Source: JAHBVL01 sp963712055
GTDB taxonomy: Bacteria; Chloroflexota; Chloroflexia; Thermomicrobiales; UBA6265
NCBI GenBank assembly: GCA_963712055.1
Contig: CAVQGN010000003.1
Span: 124,001-188,000 of the forward strand
Direction: 5' to 3'
DNA length: 64,000 nt
Shown piece after piece: positions 45,433 to 54,625 of this stretch. The translations under genes and the position numbers were made by a program. Below the pieces are notes generated by a model. It searched no databases. It was not told the origin of the DNA and saw nothing but the letters and a program-made list of their open reading frames with translations. Position 1 is the stretch's first letter. Each line of letters begins with the position of its first letter.

Positions 45433-46382
45433 CGCTTCGCCTGGAGGTTCGGGGGCGTTGCCAGGTCGGGGTCCTTGTCGTTTTCGTCGTAGAAGGCGAG
45501 AAAGATGTCATCGAGACTCGGCGGCGTGATGCTGATCTCCTCGACCGATTCTGTCCGCAACGTGGCGATGAGATCGTTCACATCCGCTTCGACGAGAAGT
45601 GAGACCGTGTGAGCAACTGGGTCAATGTGTTCGACCGAGCCCATGGTTTCGAGACCGGCGGGGATCGCAGAACGGAATGTCACGTTCAGCCGTTGGCGGT
45701 GATAGCGTTTCAACTCGTCCACGGTTTGCTCGGCGATGATGAATCCATCGCGAATGACCGCCACAGAATCGCAGACCCGTTCGACCTCGGAGAGATCGTG
45801 TGACGACATGAAAATGGTGCGGCCACGTCCCCGAAACTCCTGGAGAAACTCCTCGAAGCGTCGTCTGATGAGGGGATCGAGACCATCGGTCGGCTCGTCC
45901 AGGATCAGCAAACGCGGATCATGTTGAACAGCGGCAACGAGAGCGAGTTTCTGTTTCATCCCTTTGGAATAGGACTGGAGTTTCTGACCAAGAGCTTTGT
46001 CCGAAAGCTCGAGCAGATCGAGCGCGTGCTGACGCAGTACGGGCTGGCGGTTGGAGAGCCGCGCCGCGAAATCGAGCTGATCGCGCCCCCTCATCTGGGG
46101 ATAGAACGATTCGGAAGGCACCAGGTACCCGAGGTTCTCGCGTGATCGAACGCCTTCACTCTGGGTGTCAAAACCGAAAACAGTGGCAGACCCCGCTGAT
46201 GGAGTGATGAACCCAAGCAACATCCGAATTGTCGTTGTTTTGCCTGCGCCGTTCGGTCCGAGGAATCCGTAGATGCTCGTTTCGGGTACCGATAGCGAAA
46301 CCGCATTGGCGGCGACTGTCGAACCATAACGCTTCGTGAGATTGGTCGTTACAATTGCGGGTGGAAGTGGAGTGTCACTCAT
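45429..46382 (-). CDS. ABC transporter ATP-binding protein
   Basis: The protein has Walker A GPNGAGKTTTIRMLLG, the signature SYSKGMKQKLALVAA, Walker B LLILDEPTDGLDP and SHDLSEVERVCD, the classical ABC-2 (CcmA-like) export pattern. ATG 46382 gives 317 residues. The open frame runs 92 codons further to 46658, but those residues have no ABC similarity and overlap the divergent gene. A C-terminal domain of about 90 residues (RLNVTFRSAIPAGLE...ISITPPSLDDIFLAFY) follows the ATPase. It works with the permease downstream. Confidence 0.93.
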   Translation of the reverse strand: MSDTPLPPAIVTTNLTKRYGSTVAANAVSLSVPETSIYGFLGPNGAGKTTTIRMLLGFITPSAGSATVFGFDTQSEGVRSRENLGYLVPSESFYPQMRGRDQLDFAARLSNRQPVLRQHALDLLELSDKALGQKLQSYSKGMKQKLALVAAVQHDPRLLILDEPTDGLDPLIRRRFEEFLQEFRGRGRTIFMSSHDLSEVERVCDSVAVIRDGFIIAEQTVDELKRYHRQRLNVTFRSAIPAGLETMGSVEHIDPVAHTVSLLVEADVNDLIATLRTESVEEISITPPSLDDIFLAFYDENDKDPDLATPPNLQAKR

Positions 46383-46521
46383 AACCTGCGCAGCGTAGCA
46401 CTGCCTGCAATCCCGCTGTCTGATATGGGATACCGTCGGGAAAGAGACGCCGAATCGGGCATTCTGCGTGGTGACGATTGCCTCTCGAGCACCAGGAAAC
46501 CAGATCGAAAGGGAATCACAC

Positions 46522-47229
46522 GTGCGGTCGGAAGCAGACAAGTGGCGAGTACCAGAATCGGATCCGGCGGGACACACCGAAAAGGGCTCGGTTTCAGTCC
46601 CTCGCTCCGGAGCCGGGGGCGGCAGCGAATCGGGATCGGGAGATGAAGACCGCGGCAACCTGATTTTCTGCGGGATGTGTGGAGCGCTGAATCCGTCCTC
46701 GAACTTCTTCTGCGCGGCGTGCGGGTCGACGCTCGTCGATGCATTTCACGCCACCGAAGGGTTGCGGGTGTTCGAGCGACCCGATGCCGCCTCGCGAATC
46801 ATCGAGATCGTGCCGTCCGGTTCTGAACTCGATGTCGTCCCCGACCCCGATGCTCCCACTGATTACACCCGCATTCGCCTTCCCTATGGGCGCCTCGGGT
46901 ATATCCGCATGGCTGAACTGGACGCGCTCGCCGCCGACCGACCATCACGCCCATCGGCTGCCCAAGCGGATATCAACACCAACGCGCGCGGTTGTGTTTC
47001 GTCCACGGCGGCTCTGGGATCGCTTGTCCTGCTGATCTTGCTCGCTTCCGGAACGCTGTACCTGCTGAACCAGGACGATTCGGGTGATTCAGGTTTCCTG
47101 GCCCTGGTGACCTGTATCGTGATCGCTCCCCTGGCGTTACTGATGATCTTCCTCTACCTTATGGCCCGCGACCGCGAGGACCGTCAGCTCGACCGCGAAG
47201 ATGAGGAAACGAGCGACGCGAGTAGCTAG
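46522..47229 (+). CDS. Zinc-ribbon/SH3-like/two-helix membrane protein
   Basis: The about 235-residue protein has a low-complexity N-terminus, then a zinc ribbon with FCGMCGAL and FFCAACGS. A bacterial SH3-like domain follows (GLRVFERPDAASRIIEIVP...GRLGYIRMAEL), then two hydrophobic helices (near AALGSLVLLILLASGTLYLL and FLALVTCIVIAPLALLMIF) and an acidic tail. GTG 46522 has AAAGGGA seven bases upstream; a GTG at 46468 is in frame. SH3-like domains often bind peptidoglycan or peptides, but this one precedes the helices, so its side is uncertain. It diverges from the ABC exporter. Confidence 0.7.
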   Translation: MRSEADKWRVPESDPAGHTEKGSVSVPRSGAGGGSESGSGDEDRGNLIFCGMCGALNPSSNFFCAACGSTLVDAFHATEGLRVFERPDAASRIIEIVPSGSELDVVPDPDAPTDYTRIRLPYGRLGYIRMAELDALAADRPSRPSAAQADINTNARGCVSSTAALGSLVLLILLASGTLYLLNQDDSGDSGFLALVTCIVIAPLALLMIFLYLMARDREDRQLDREDEETSDASS

Positions 47230-47238
47230 GGCTCAGAC

Positions 47239-47730
47239 CTACTGGGACGGCTCGCGGTTGTCCAGGAGCTGTCGCTGGATCTGTAAATGGCCGACGTGGA
47301 GCGCGGTGTGCTCGAGTGCGTGGATCACGCAAGCAGCCCGGGTGAACTCGGCCGCGGTCATTCCCTGATCAGGATTCGCTTCACGCCGGAAGATCGACTC
47401 CAATGCTGCGTCGTCAAGACGTTCCAGCACCCGATCAGACTCCGCGAGCCACCGATCGTACCGCTCGCGGAGCGCGGCCACACTGCCTTCCGCCCGAAAC
47501 TCGGCCAAGCGGTCTCTTGGAATCGTATCGCCCCCGGCACCCTGGAGTAGCCAGTGTTCGCCTGCGCCGACCGTGTGGGTGGCCAGACCCATCATCGTGT
47601 TGCCATCGGCGCCGAGTTCATCCGGGCGCCACGAAATCAGAATCGCTTCGTCGACACCGTCAAGGGTGGCGAAAACCTGATCGGTCAGTCGATGCAGAAA
47701 GGTCGAGATCGCTTTGGCATACGGACTCAT
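47239..47730 (-). CDS. DinB-family protein
   Basis: The 163-residue protein has the four-helix DinB/DUF664 pattern. A metal site is suggested by GLATHTVGAGEHWLL and by HALEHTALHVGHLQIQRQLL, with three or more His. Members include thiol transferases such as bacillithiol and mycothiol transferases, and many have unknown function. A good ribosome site (AGAGAGGA) precedes the ATG. It ends the PHP/MBL/DinB unit. Confidence 0.85.
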   Translation of the reverse strand: MSPYAKAISTFLHRLTDQVFATLDGVDEAILISWRPDELGADGNTMMGLATHTVGAGEHWLLQGAGGDTIPRDRLAEFRAEGSVAALRERYDRWLAESDRVLERLDDAALESIFRREANPDQGMTAAEFTRAACVIHALEHTALHVGHLQIQRQLLDNREPSQ

Positions 47731-47741
47731 TGAATTCCTCT

Positions 47742-48368
47742 CTAGCTGGTCGTGTGGAGCCAGGCTTCCTGGCCTATCGAGGTCGACTCGCCATGCCCTG
47801 GATGGACAATCGTATCCGGAGGCAGATCAGCCAACCGGATCAGCGATTGGCGCATCTCTTCGGCCGATGCGCCCGGAATATCGATCCGGCCGTGACCATT
47901 CGGAAAAAGTACATCTCCACCGAGTACGACTGCGTCTGACGCCGAGTGGAGCACGATATGGCCGGGATCGTGACCCGGAAGGTGATACACCGCGAACGCA
48001 TGGCCAGGTGAGAGGGTGACCGTATCGCCCTCGCCGATGAATTGATCGACCTGAACCGGCGGGATCTCGAAGGGGAGATCGAAAACGACGCTCCCTGGAG
48101 CGGCGAGTCGTTCCTCGCAGAGCCGATGAGCCAGCACGGGCGCACCGGTGACTTCGTGCAGCGCCTGCGCATCGGCAATATGGTCCCAGTGAGCATGGGT
48201 GAGGACAATCGCAACGATATCAAGCCCACGGTCGGCGATCGTCTCGGTCAAAGCTGCGGTCACACTATACGGCGCGTCGATGATCAGGACGCGTTTTGCC
48301 TCATCATCGATGACCAGATAGGAATTCGTATCGATCGGACCAGCCGGGTATTTTTCGATCACCATCAT
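47742..48368 (-). CDS. Metallo-beta-lactamase-fold hydrolase (glyoxalase II-like)
   Basis: The 208-residue protein has the MBL zinc motif THAHWDHIADAQ, the second-site His in HLPGHDPGHIVLH, VLGGDVLFPNGHGRID and HPGHGESTSI. Small MBL-fold proteins of this form hydrolyse thioesters such as S-lactoylglutathione or related mycothiol/bacillithiol conjugates. Its ATG overlaps the PHP gene stop and is preceded by AGGAGGAG. Pairing with a DinB-family protein suggests thiol-linked detoxification, an inference only. Confidence 0.9.
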   Translation of the reverse strand: MMVIEKYPAGPIDTNSYLVIDDEAKRVLIIDAPYSVTAALTETIADRGLDIVAIVLTHAHWDHIADAQALHEVTGAPVLAHRLCEERLAAPGSVVFDLPFEIPPVQVDQFIGEGDTVTLSPGHAFAVYHLPGHDPGHIVLHSASDAVVLGGDVLFPNGHGRIDIPGASAEEMRQSLIRLADLPPDTIVHPGHGESTSIGQEAWLHTTS

Positions 48369-49501
48369 CCCTGCTCCTCCTCAATTCGTTGGGCTGCTTC
48401 TAGCTCGGCTTCGACGTCCATCAAGACTTCTTCCGCGGGTTCGATCTGAGGAGGAGTCTCTTCCCCTTCGAGTGTCGGCACCACTGCATCCGGATCCATT
48501 CCGGCGGACCAGACTGGATCGGTAATCGTGTCGGGATCGACAGGAATTCCCAGACGCCCCAGAAGTTCCGCGCACCAGGCCGCTTTCCAGGGACGAGGGT
48601 CGACCGGCATCTTCGGGGCATGCGAATCGGAACCGCATGAGATGAGCATCGAGCGCTCGACGGCCATTTCGCGATACAGCGCCGTTTGCGCGTCCGTGTA
48701 GGAGCGATAGTGCGCTTCAAGTCCATCAACTGGAACGGATTCTCGCATGCGATCGAGATCGACATCGGTCACGACTCCTACCGCATCAGCACGACCCGGA
48801 TGAGCGATCGTGCAGATGCCACCTGCACGGTGGGCCGCTTCAACGACCTCGGCAACCGGCAGGTCCGCAGTGAACGTGCCGCCGAGACTGACCAGGAGTT
48901 CAGCCGACTCTTTCAGGTTTTTGGCATGACCATCCTTGATCGCCGCGGAGAGAACATGAAAGGGCCAGAGCGGCCGTCCTGCCCGGATTTCTTCCAGCGA
49001 CGGAAGCGCTCGACCCGATTCCTCGAATCTCCGTTTCGCATCCCAGGCGTTTTTTTGCAGGGCAATATCGATCTCCTGCAACAGCAGAAGAAATGGTTGA
49101 GCGGCATCATCCTCCCGGCGAGGATCGATGCCGTGCACGAGAACGTGGAGTTGGCGATCCTCCCAACGGCAAGTCACCTCTACTCCGGGAATAACCCGGA
49201 TGCCCGCCTTTTCTCCGAGCTCGATCGCGTCGACCACGGAGCGTTGGGTATCGTGGTCGCAAACCGAGGCGACGGCAAACCCACCTTCACGCAGAAAGTC
49301 GATCAACGCCGCGGGTGTCCAGAATCCGTCGCTTGCGAGAGTGTGCAAATGAAGATCGACGGCGGCATCGCCCGTCAAGGGGAGCGGCGCAAGCGGCCTC
49401 GACTGATTTCGTTTTCGTACCAACCCAACTACCTTTCCATGAGGAGGATCATCCGTCTCGATCCGTAATGGTACGCATCCTTCCCAACTGGCCCTGCGCA
49501 T
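48365..49501 (-). CDS. PHP-domain phosphoesterase-like protein
   Basis: The 378-residue protein has the PHP metal motifs DLHLHTLASDGFWTP, CDHDTQRS, GVEVTCRWEDRQLHVLVHG, CTIAHPGRAD and CGSDSHAP. It resembles the RNase AM/YciV type of PHP phosphoesterase acting on nucleotides or RNA ends. A C-terminal acidic tail of about 50 residues (ETPPQIEPAEEV...EEEQG) is unusual. The ATG at 49501 lacks a good ribosome site, so the true start may be some residues later. It diverges from the phosphohexomutase. Confidence 0.85.
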   Translation of the reverse strand: MRRASWEGCVPLRIETDDPPHGKVVGLVRKRNQSRPLAPLPLTGDAAVDLHLHTLASDGFWTPAALIDFLREGGFAVASVCDHDTQRSVVDAIELGEKAGIRVIPGVEVTCRWEDRQLHVLVHGIDPRREDDAAQPFLLLLQEIDIALQKNAWDAKRRFEESGRALPSLEEIRAGRPLWPFHVLSAAIKDGHAKNLKESAELLVSLGGTFTADLPVAEVVEAAHRAGGICTIAHPGRADAVGVVTDVDLDRMRESVPVDGLEAHYRSYTDAQTALYREMAVERSMLISCGSDSHAPKMPVDPRPWKAAWCAELLGRLGIPVDPDTITDPVWSAGMDPDAVVPTLEGEETPPQIEPAEEVLMDVEAELEAAQRIEEEQG

Positions 49502-49620
49502 TCGCTAACCAATGATGGCTGGGACGTTCACGGTTGACTTGCGCCGCAGCATCTGACCGTGTCACCATCAACCGCTGACAACGCCGCCGAAGGACGACAG
49601 CGTCACTGGAGTATCACACC

Positions 49621-50991
49621 ATGCCCGAACGAACTGATGCCGCCGAGATTGGCAAACTCTTCAAAGCCTATGATGTCCGCGGCGTCTATCCCGATGAAAT
49701 CAATGAAGACATCGCCTATGAAACGGGGAGGGCGCTGGTAGCCAGACTCGAACCCGCACAGGTTGCGGTCGGACGAGACATGCGTGTTTCCGGCGAATCG
49801 CTGGCGGAAGCCTTGACCAGCGGGATTCTTGACCAGGGCGGAGACGTGATCGATCTTGGAGAAGTCTCGACGGACGCTCTCTATTTCGCGGTCGGAAAGT
49901 ACGAGTACGATGCCGGCGTCATGATCACCGCCTCGCACAATCCCCCGGAATACAACGGGTTCAAGATTTGCGGCAAAGGGGCGCGAGCACTCCCTCTCGA
50001 AGCCGAACTGGGTGAGATTCGATCGATCGTGCAAGCAGGTGGACCGGAACGCCCGGGCGATGGCCGCATGGGTGATCTGATCCGCCGCGACGTCCTGCCG
50101 GCCTATATTGACCATTGCCTCGGACTCATCGATGTCACCGCCATCAAACCATTCAAAATCGCGATCGATGCCGGCAACGGTATGGCGGGCAAGACGATTC
50201 CGTTGCTCTTCGCCAAACTTCCTGGCGAACTGATCCCGATGTATTTCGAGCTCGATGGCACCTTTCCGAATCATCCCGCGAATCCAATCGATCCAGCCAA
50301 CATGGTCGATTTGCAAACCATGGTTCGGAATGAATCGTGTGATCTCGGAGTCGCGTTCGACGGCGACGCCGACCGGATGTTCCTCGTCGACGAAAAAGGC
50401 GAACTGATCGGCGGGGACATCACGACCTCGATGGTCTCTATCCCTCTTCTCAACCGCAACCCAGGCGCAGCGATCTGCTATAACCTGATCTGCTCCAAAT
50501 CAGTGCCGGAAACGATTCTGGCTCATGGCGGTCGGCCGGTCCGCACCCCGGTTGGCCATTCGCTGATCAAAAACATTATGCGCCGCGAAGATGCGCTCTT
50601 TGGCGGCGAACATTCCGGTCACTACTATTTCCGCGACAATTGGTATGCCGATTCCGGTCTGATTGCGATGCTCAACGTGCTTTTGCTTCTTTCTGCCGAA
50701 AACAAGCCCCTTTCGGAAATCGCTGCTCCGTTGGATACCTGGACCCGAAGCGGTGAAATCAACATGACGGTGACGGACAAAGCCGCCGCGGTCGATGCCG
50801 TACGCACGCATTTTCGCGATACCAATGCTGAAATCGATGAGTTCGATGGGGTGACCGTTGATTTTGGTGAGCGCTGGTTGAACATCCGCGGTTCGAACAC
50901 GGAACCGCTGCTGAGGGTCAACGTCGAAGGGAAAACCCGAGCCCAGATGGAATCGCTCAGGGACGAAGTCCTCGCGGTACTCGGTCGCTGA
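49621..50991 (+). CDS. manB: Phosphomannomutase/phosphoglucomutase
   Basis: The 456-residue alpha-D-phosphohexomutase interconverts hexose 1- and 6-phosphates. It has the phosphoserine loop TASHNPPEYNGFK, the metal loop AFDGDADRMFLVD, the sugar-specificity loop GGEHSGHYYF and the phosphate-binding C-terminus RGSNTEPLLRVNVE. The YDVRGVYPDEINEDIAY start fits the ManB/AlgC branch. GGAG lies nine bases before the ATG. It may supply mannose 1-phosphate or glucose 1-phosphate for the glycosyltransferases or for glycogen. Specificity is not certain. Confidence 0.93.
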   Translation: MPERTDAAEIGKLFKAYDVRGVYPDEINEDIAYETGRALVARLEPAQVAVGRDMRVSGESLAEALTSGILDQGGDVIDLGEVSTDALYFAVGKYEYDAGVMITASHNPPEYNGFKICGKGARALPLEAELGEIRSIVQAGGPERPGDGRMGDLIRRDVLPAYIDHCLGLIDVTAIKPFKIAIDAGNGMAGKTIPLLFAKLPGELIPMYFELDGTFPNHPANPIDPANMVDLQTMVRNESCDLGVAFDGDADRMFLVDEKGELIGGDITTSMVSIPLLNRNPGAAICYNLICSKSVPETILAHGGRPVRTPVGHSLIKNIMRREDALFGGEHSGHYYFRDNWYADSGLIAMLNVLLLLSAENKPLSEIAAPLDTWTRSGEINMTVTDKAAAVDAVRTHFRDTNAEIDEFDGVTVDFGERWLNIRGSNTEPLLRVNVEGKTRAQMESLRDEVLAVLGR

Positions 50992-51540
50992 GTGGAGTCG
51001 GTTCAGCGCAGCCCAGTCGAAACAGACTACTCCTGGCAGCCACTGCAACCCGGGACAGCCGTCGAAATCGCCAAGCTTCACACTGACGGCCATGAATCGA
51101 CCCGTTATCCTGGCCGTGTCCTCGACCAGGTTGGAGATCCAGAATGGATAGCCATCGCGGCCGAATGGACCCGCGATCCGGTCCACCTCGACGGTCTGAG
51201 ATTTGAACCGGGGGATCATCTGCGGGAGTATTTTTCTCCGTCGCATTGGTTCAATGTTTTCGAAGTGATCGCGCCAGACGGCGTCACGAGGGGGTGGTAT
51301 GCCAACGTGACCTATCCCGCCTGGATGGACGTGACTGAGGGCAGGACGACGGTCTTCTGGCACGATTTGATCGTCGATCTGATCGTGCTTCCCGACGGAT
51401 CGATGACCATTCGCGACGAAGATGAACTCGAGGAAGCCCACCTGCCTCCTGGCCTCTGTCAGCAAATCTCGACGAGTCGAAATGAACTCATCGCCCGGGC
51501 CAAGAGCAAGACGTTTCCCTTCGATCGAAAAACCTCTTAG
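50992..51540 (+). CDS. DUF402/FomD-like protein
   Basis: The 182-residue protein starts at a GTG directly after the mutase stop. Its C-terminal half has the DUF402 pattern: WYANVTYPAWMD, FWHDLIVDLIVLPDGSMTIRDEDELEEA. Members include FomD and the nucleoside-diphosphatase Ntdp, which bind metal through the Asp/Glu set seen here. The central WFNVFEV and HWFNV strands are also typical. Its activity on nucleotides is inferred from the family. It is probably co-transcribed with manB. Confidence 0.85.
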   Translation: MESVQRSPVETDYSWQPLQPGTAVEIAKLHTDGHESTRYPGRVLDQVGDPEWIAIAAEWTRDPVHLDGLRFEPGDHLREYFSPSHWFNVFEVIAPDGVTRGWYANVTYPAWMDVTEGRTTVFWHDLIVDLIVLPDGSMTIRDEDELEEAHLPPGLCQQISTSRNELIARAKSKTFPFDRKTS

Positions 51541-51598
51541 ACGACCGCAGCGCGATCAATCCGCTCAATCCCCAGCGTCCGGGGAAAGCGGCGGGGTT

Positions 51599-52720
51599 TC
51601 AGTCAGCGTGACCGTATCTGCGCATGACTTCCACGAGCTGATCGACTGGAATGGCTCTTGCGACACGGTCATCGATGCCGACCATATCCTCGGCCATGCA
51701 CATCGCGTTCAGTATGGCTTCTTCAGTCGCTTCGGCCGTTGCTTCGAAGAGGGAGCTAATTCCATCGTTCGGATAGTGCTGCACCACGGAAAGGGCTTTG
51801 TTTCCAGGAGGATCGACGTTCCGATTCCCGGTCGAAAAGGCGAGAAAGAGATCTCCGCTTCCATTCCCTCCGTATCCACCCATCCGCGCCACACCGATCG
51901 TGGCTCGTTGAGCCACCCGCTTGCATTGATGCGGCAGCAATGGAGCGTCGGTCGCAATCAGCACGATAATCGACCCGGCTTCGCCGTTTTCGAGCACAGG
52001 ACGACCCCAGGCTGACGGCACCACATCGATATCGATCTCTCGACCAACCGGAACGCCGTCGACACGAAGCAAGCCCCTGTCGCCATAGTTCGCCTGCACG
52101 AGCACGCCGAGCGTGAAAGTATCGTGACCGAGCGATACCTGTCGCGAGGCTGTCCCGATCCCACCCTTGAACTCGTGACAGATCATGCCGGTGCCGCCAC
52201 CGACGTTTCCCTCGGCGACCGGGCCGTCGCTCGCGCCATCGAGAGCCGCGAAGACATGCTCCGGTTTGACGTGAAAGCCATTGATATCGTTGAGACGACC
52301 GTCATAGGTTTCCCCGACCACCGGGAGTCCGAAACTGAGTTCTTCCGCGAAGGCATTGTGCTGCACTTCCCAGGCGATGATCGCATCGCGGACCGTGCCG
52401 ACGCTGTGGGTGTTCGTGATCCCGATTGGCGAGGTCAGCAGACCCGACTCCTCGATCCAGGCAATACCGGTCATCTCACCATTGCCGTTGAGTTGGTGAT
52501 AGCCGGCGAAGACAGGATCGTTGGCGATCAACCCTTCATGCGGCATGACCACGGTGACCCCAGTCCTTACTGGTCCATGGCCAACATCCAGTTTCCCGTC
52601 GCCAACGTTGAGCGTGGTATGACCCACTCTGACACCAGGGACATCCGTCATCGTATTGAGCGGTCCAGTCGAAAGCCGACCAATCTCAATACCAAGTTCA
52701 CGCGCACGCACACGAGCCAT
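51599..52720 (-). CDS. P1-family (DmpA-like) peptidase/aminopeptidase
   Basis: The protein is an Ntn-type P1/S58 peptidase. Typical stretches are NTMTDVPGVRVGHTTL, GITNTHSVGTVRDA, GLPVVGETYDGRLND, GNVGGGTGMICHEFKGGIGTASR and GGNGSGDLFLAFSTGN, where the GSGD Ser is the expected self-processing nucleophile. DmpA-like enzymes remove N-terminal D- or beta-amino acids; cell-wall peptides are one possible source. ATG 52720 gives 373 residues and has AAAGGTGA upstream. It is the last gene of the long minus-strand array, 31 bases after accE. Confidence 0.88.
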   Translation of the reverse strand: MARVRARELGIEIGRLSTGPLNTMTDVPGVRVGHTTLNVGDGKLDVGHGPVRTGVTVVMPHEGLIANDPVFAGYHQLNGNGEMTGIAWIEESGLLTSPIGITNTHSVGTVRDAIIAWEVQHNAFAEELSFGLPVVGETYDGRLNDINGFHVKPEHVFAALDGASDGPVAEGNVGGGTGMICHEFKGGIGTASRQVSLGHDTFTLGVLVQANYGDRGLLRVDGVPVGREIDIDVVPSAWGRPVLENGEAGSIIVLIATDAPLLPHQCKRVAQRATIGVARMGGYGGNGSGDLFLAFSTGNRNVDPPGNKALSVVQHYPNDGISSLFEATAEATEEAILNAMCMAEDMVGIDDRVARAIPVDQLVEVMRRYGHAD

Positions 52721-52751
52721 TGCGTTCACCTTTCGGATGAAACAAACCAGA

Positions 52752-52991
52752 CTAGGACGAGCGTTTCCAGCCGCTGTCGAGCGGTCGTGTTCGCCGTGCA
52801 AGTCCCTCCAAGCGCCCAGCCCGAGTCCACCGTGACATGGCTGCGGTTGGCACAGGTTCCGCCGCCGTCGAACGCGGCATCAGCAACGCCGCGATCAAGG
52901 CTTCGAGTTCATCGTCAGACGGCGCCGGGATGACCTCGAACGAGAGATCGATCTTCGGTTCCTCAGGATTCGGGGTATCAGATGCCCTCAT
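52752..52991 (-). CDS. accE: Acyl-CoA carboxylase epsilon subunit-like protein
   Basis: This 79-residue gene is easily missed. It overlaps the carboxyltransferase stop as ATGA. The sequence has the ACC-epsilon layout: a strand (LSFEVIPAP), SDDELEALIAALL helix, a Pro/Ala linker, SRWTRAGRLEGL and a C-terminal GWKRSS. In Streptomyces and mycobacteria the epsilon subunit stabilises the alpha-beta complex and raises activity. A longer frame to 53069 overlaps pccB and is not supported. The assignment rests on pattern and position; a search against PF13822 would settle it. Confidence 0.78.
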   Translation of the reverse strand: MRASDTPNPEEPKIDLSFEVIPAPSDDELEALIAALLMPRSTAAEPVPTAAMSRWTRAGRLEGLARRTRPLDSGWKRSS

Positions 52992-54625
52992 AGTGGGATA
53001 TTGCCGTGCTTGCGGTGCGGAGTCGCGACCCTCTTCGTCCGCGCAATCTCGAGCGAACGCACGAGCCATTTCCTCGTCTGCGCAGGCTCGATCACGTCGT
53101 CGATATAGCCGCGGGAGGCGGCCTGGTAGGGACTGGCAAACAATTGCTCGTATTCTGAAACAAGTTCTGCGCGTCTCGGTTTCGGGTCGTCGAGCTCAGC
53201 CAGTTCACGCCGATAGAGCAGATTGACAGCGGCATCGGGTCCCATGACCGCGATCTCCGCGGCCGGCCAGGCGGTATTGAAATCAGCGCCGATGTGCTTG
53301 GAATTCATCACCACATAGGCGCCACCATAGGCCTTGCGGGTTATTACTGTTACTTTGGGAACTGTCGCTTCGGCAAACGCATAGAGCAATTTCGAACCGT
53401 GCCGAATGATCCCCTGGTACTCCTGCGTCGTTCCGGGCAGAAAACCGGGGACATCGACGAACACGACCAACGGGATATTGAAGGCGTCGCAGAAACGAAC
53501 GAAACGCGCGCCCTTGACGCTGGCATCGATATCGAGTGTGCCCGCCAACGCGTTGGGCTGATTGGCGACCACACCGACGCTATGACCATCGAGACGTCCA
53601 AAACCGCAGACGATGTTGCGCGCATGCCGTTCCTGGACTTCGAGGAACTCACCGTTATCCATCACCGTTTCGATTACGTCCTTCATGTTGTAAGGACGTT
53701 GCGCCGATTCCGGGACGATATCGAGTAGCTCCGGCACCTCGCGATCGGGATCATCCTGAGTTTCGACCCGGGGTGCGTCGTCGAGGTTGTTCGACGGAAT
53801 AAAAGAAAGCAACGCTCGAACGAGAAAAACCATGTCTTCTTCATCAGTGGCCGCGAAATGAGCCACTCCACTCACCCGGTTGTGCGTGTCGGCGCCACCG
53901 AGTTGCTCGTGCGTCACTTCCTCGCCGGTGACCGTTTTGATCACATCCGGTCCAGTGATGAACATCTGACTGGTCGATTCGACCATGAAGATGAAGTCGG
54001 TCATCGAAGGCGAATAGACTGCCCCACCGGCGCATGGACCAGCGATGATCGAGATCTGCGGAATCACCCCCGATGCGCGCACGTTGCGAAAGAAGACATC
54101 ACCATAACCGGCCAGCCCTTCGACACCTTCCTGGATCCGGGCTCCGGCGGAATCGTTGATTCCGATGACCGGGCAACCATACTGCTCAGCCAGATCCATG
54201 ATCTTGACCATTTTCTCGGCAAAGGCCTCGCCCAGCGATCCGCCGAAAACACTGAAATCCTGGGAGAAGATCGCGACGAGGCGACCGTCGATCCGTCCGA
54301 ATCCCGTGACCACGCCGTCACCCATCGGTCGGCTGGCGGCCAGACCAAAATCATTGGCGCGATGGCGAACCATTGCCCCGATTTCCTCAAAGGAGCCTTC
54401 GTCGACCAGAGCGATAATCCGCTCATAGGCTCCCAGTTTGCCCCGCTTGGCCTGTTTCTCCGAAGCGGCCTGGTGTTGCGCTTGAATCTCCCCCTGGACG
54501 CTCGCATATCGCTCCAACGGAGCCTGCTTGGTCGTCGCCTCGGTTTCTTCGTCAATGACTTGCGCCACGGTTTTCCCCATCCCTTCTGGTCGGTCGATTG
54601 CTCGTCCGAGCTCGTTGCTTCTCAA
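52988..54625 (-). CDS. pccB: Acyl-CoA (propionyl-CoA) carboxylase carboxyltransferase subunit
   Basis: The 545-residue protein is a biotin-dependent carboxyltransferase of the PccB/AccD5 type. The N-terminal crotonase half has KRGKLGAYERI, FSVFGGSLGEAFAEKM, INDSAGARIQEGVEGLAGYG and GPCAGGAVYSPSM; the C-terminal half has DVPGFLPGTTQE, GSKLLYAFAEATVPKVTVI and RKAYGGAYVVM. It transfers CO2 from biotin to propionyl-CoA (or acetyl-CoA). The TTG at 54625 overlaps the mutase stop; ATG 54580 is an alternative. Adjacent mcmA and mce complete propionyl-CoA to succinyl-CoA. The biotin-carrying alpha subunit is not here but at 14858-16612. Confidence 0.93.
   Translation of the reverse strand: MRSNELGRAIDRPEGMGKTVAQVIDEETEATTKQAPLERYASVQGEIQAQHQAASEKQAKRGKLGAYERIIALVDEGSFEEIGAMVRHRANDFGLAASRPMGDGVVTGFGRIDGRLVAIFSQDFSVFGGSLGEAFAEKMVKIMDLAEQYGCPVIGINDSAGARIQEGVEGLAGYGDVFFRNVRASGVIPQISIIAGPCAGGAVYSPSMTDFIFMVESTSQMFITGPDVIKTVTGEEVTHEQLGGADTHNRVSGVAHFAATDEEDMVFLVRALLSFIPSNNLDDAPRVETQDDPDREVPELLDIVPESAQRPYNMKDVIETVMDNGEFLEVQERHARNIVCGFGRLDGHSVGVVANQPNALAGTLDIDASVKGARFVRFCDAFNIPLVVFVDVPGFLPGTTQEYQGIIRHGSKLLYAFAEATVPKVTVITRKAYGGAYVVMNSKHIGADFNTAWPAAEIAVMGPDAAVNLLYRRELAELDDPKPRRAELVSEYEQLFASPYQAASRGYIDDVIEPAQTRKWLVRSLEIARTKRVATPHRKHGNIPL

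Noticed and set aside
46383..46658. N-terminal extension of the ABC ATPase
   Set aside because: The 92 extra codons have no similarity to ABC proteins and overlap the divergent gene; ATG 46382 gives the normal ATPase.
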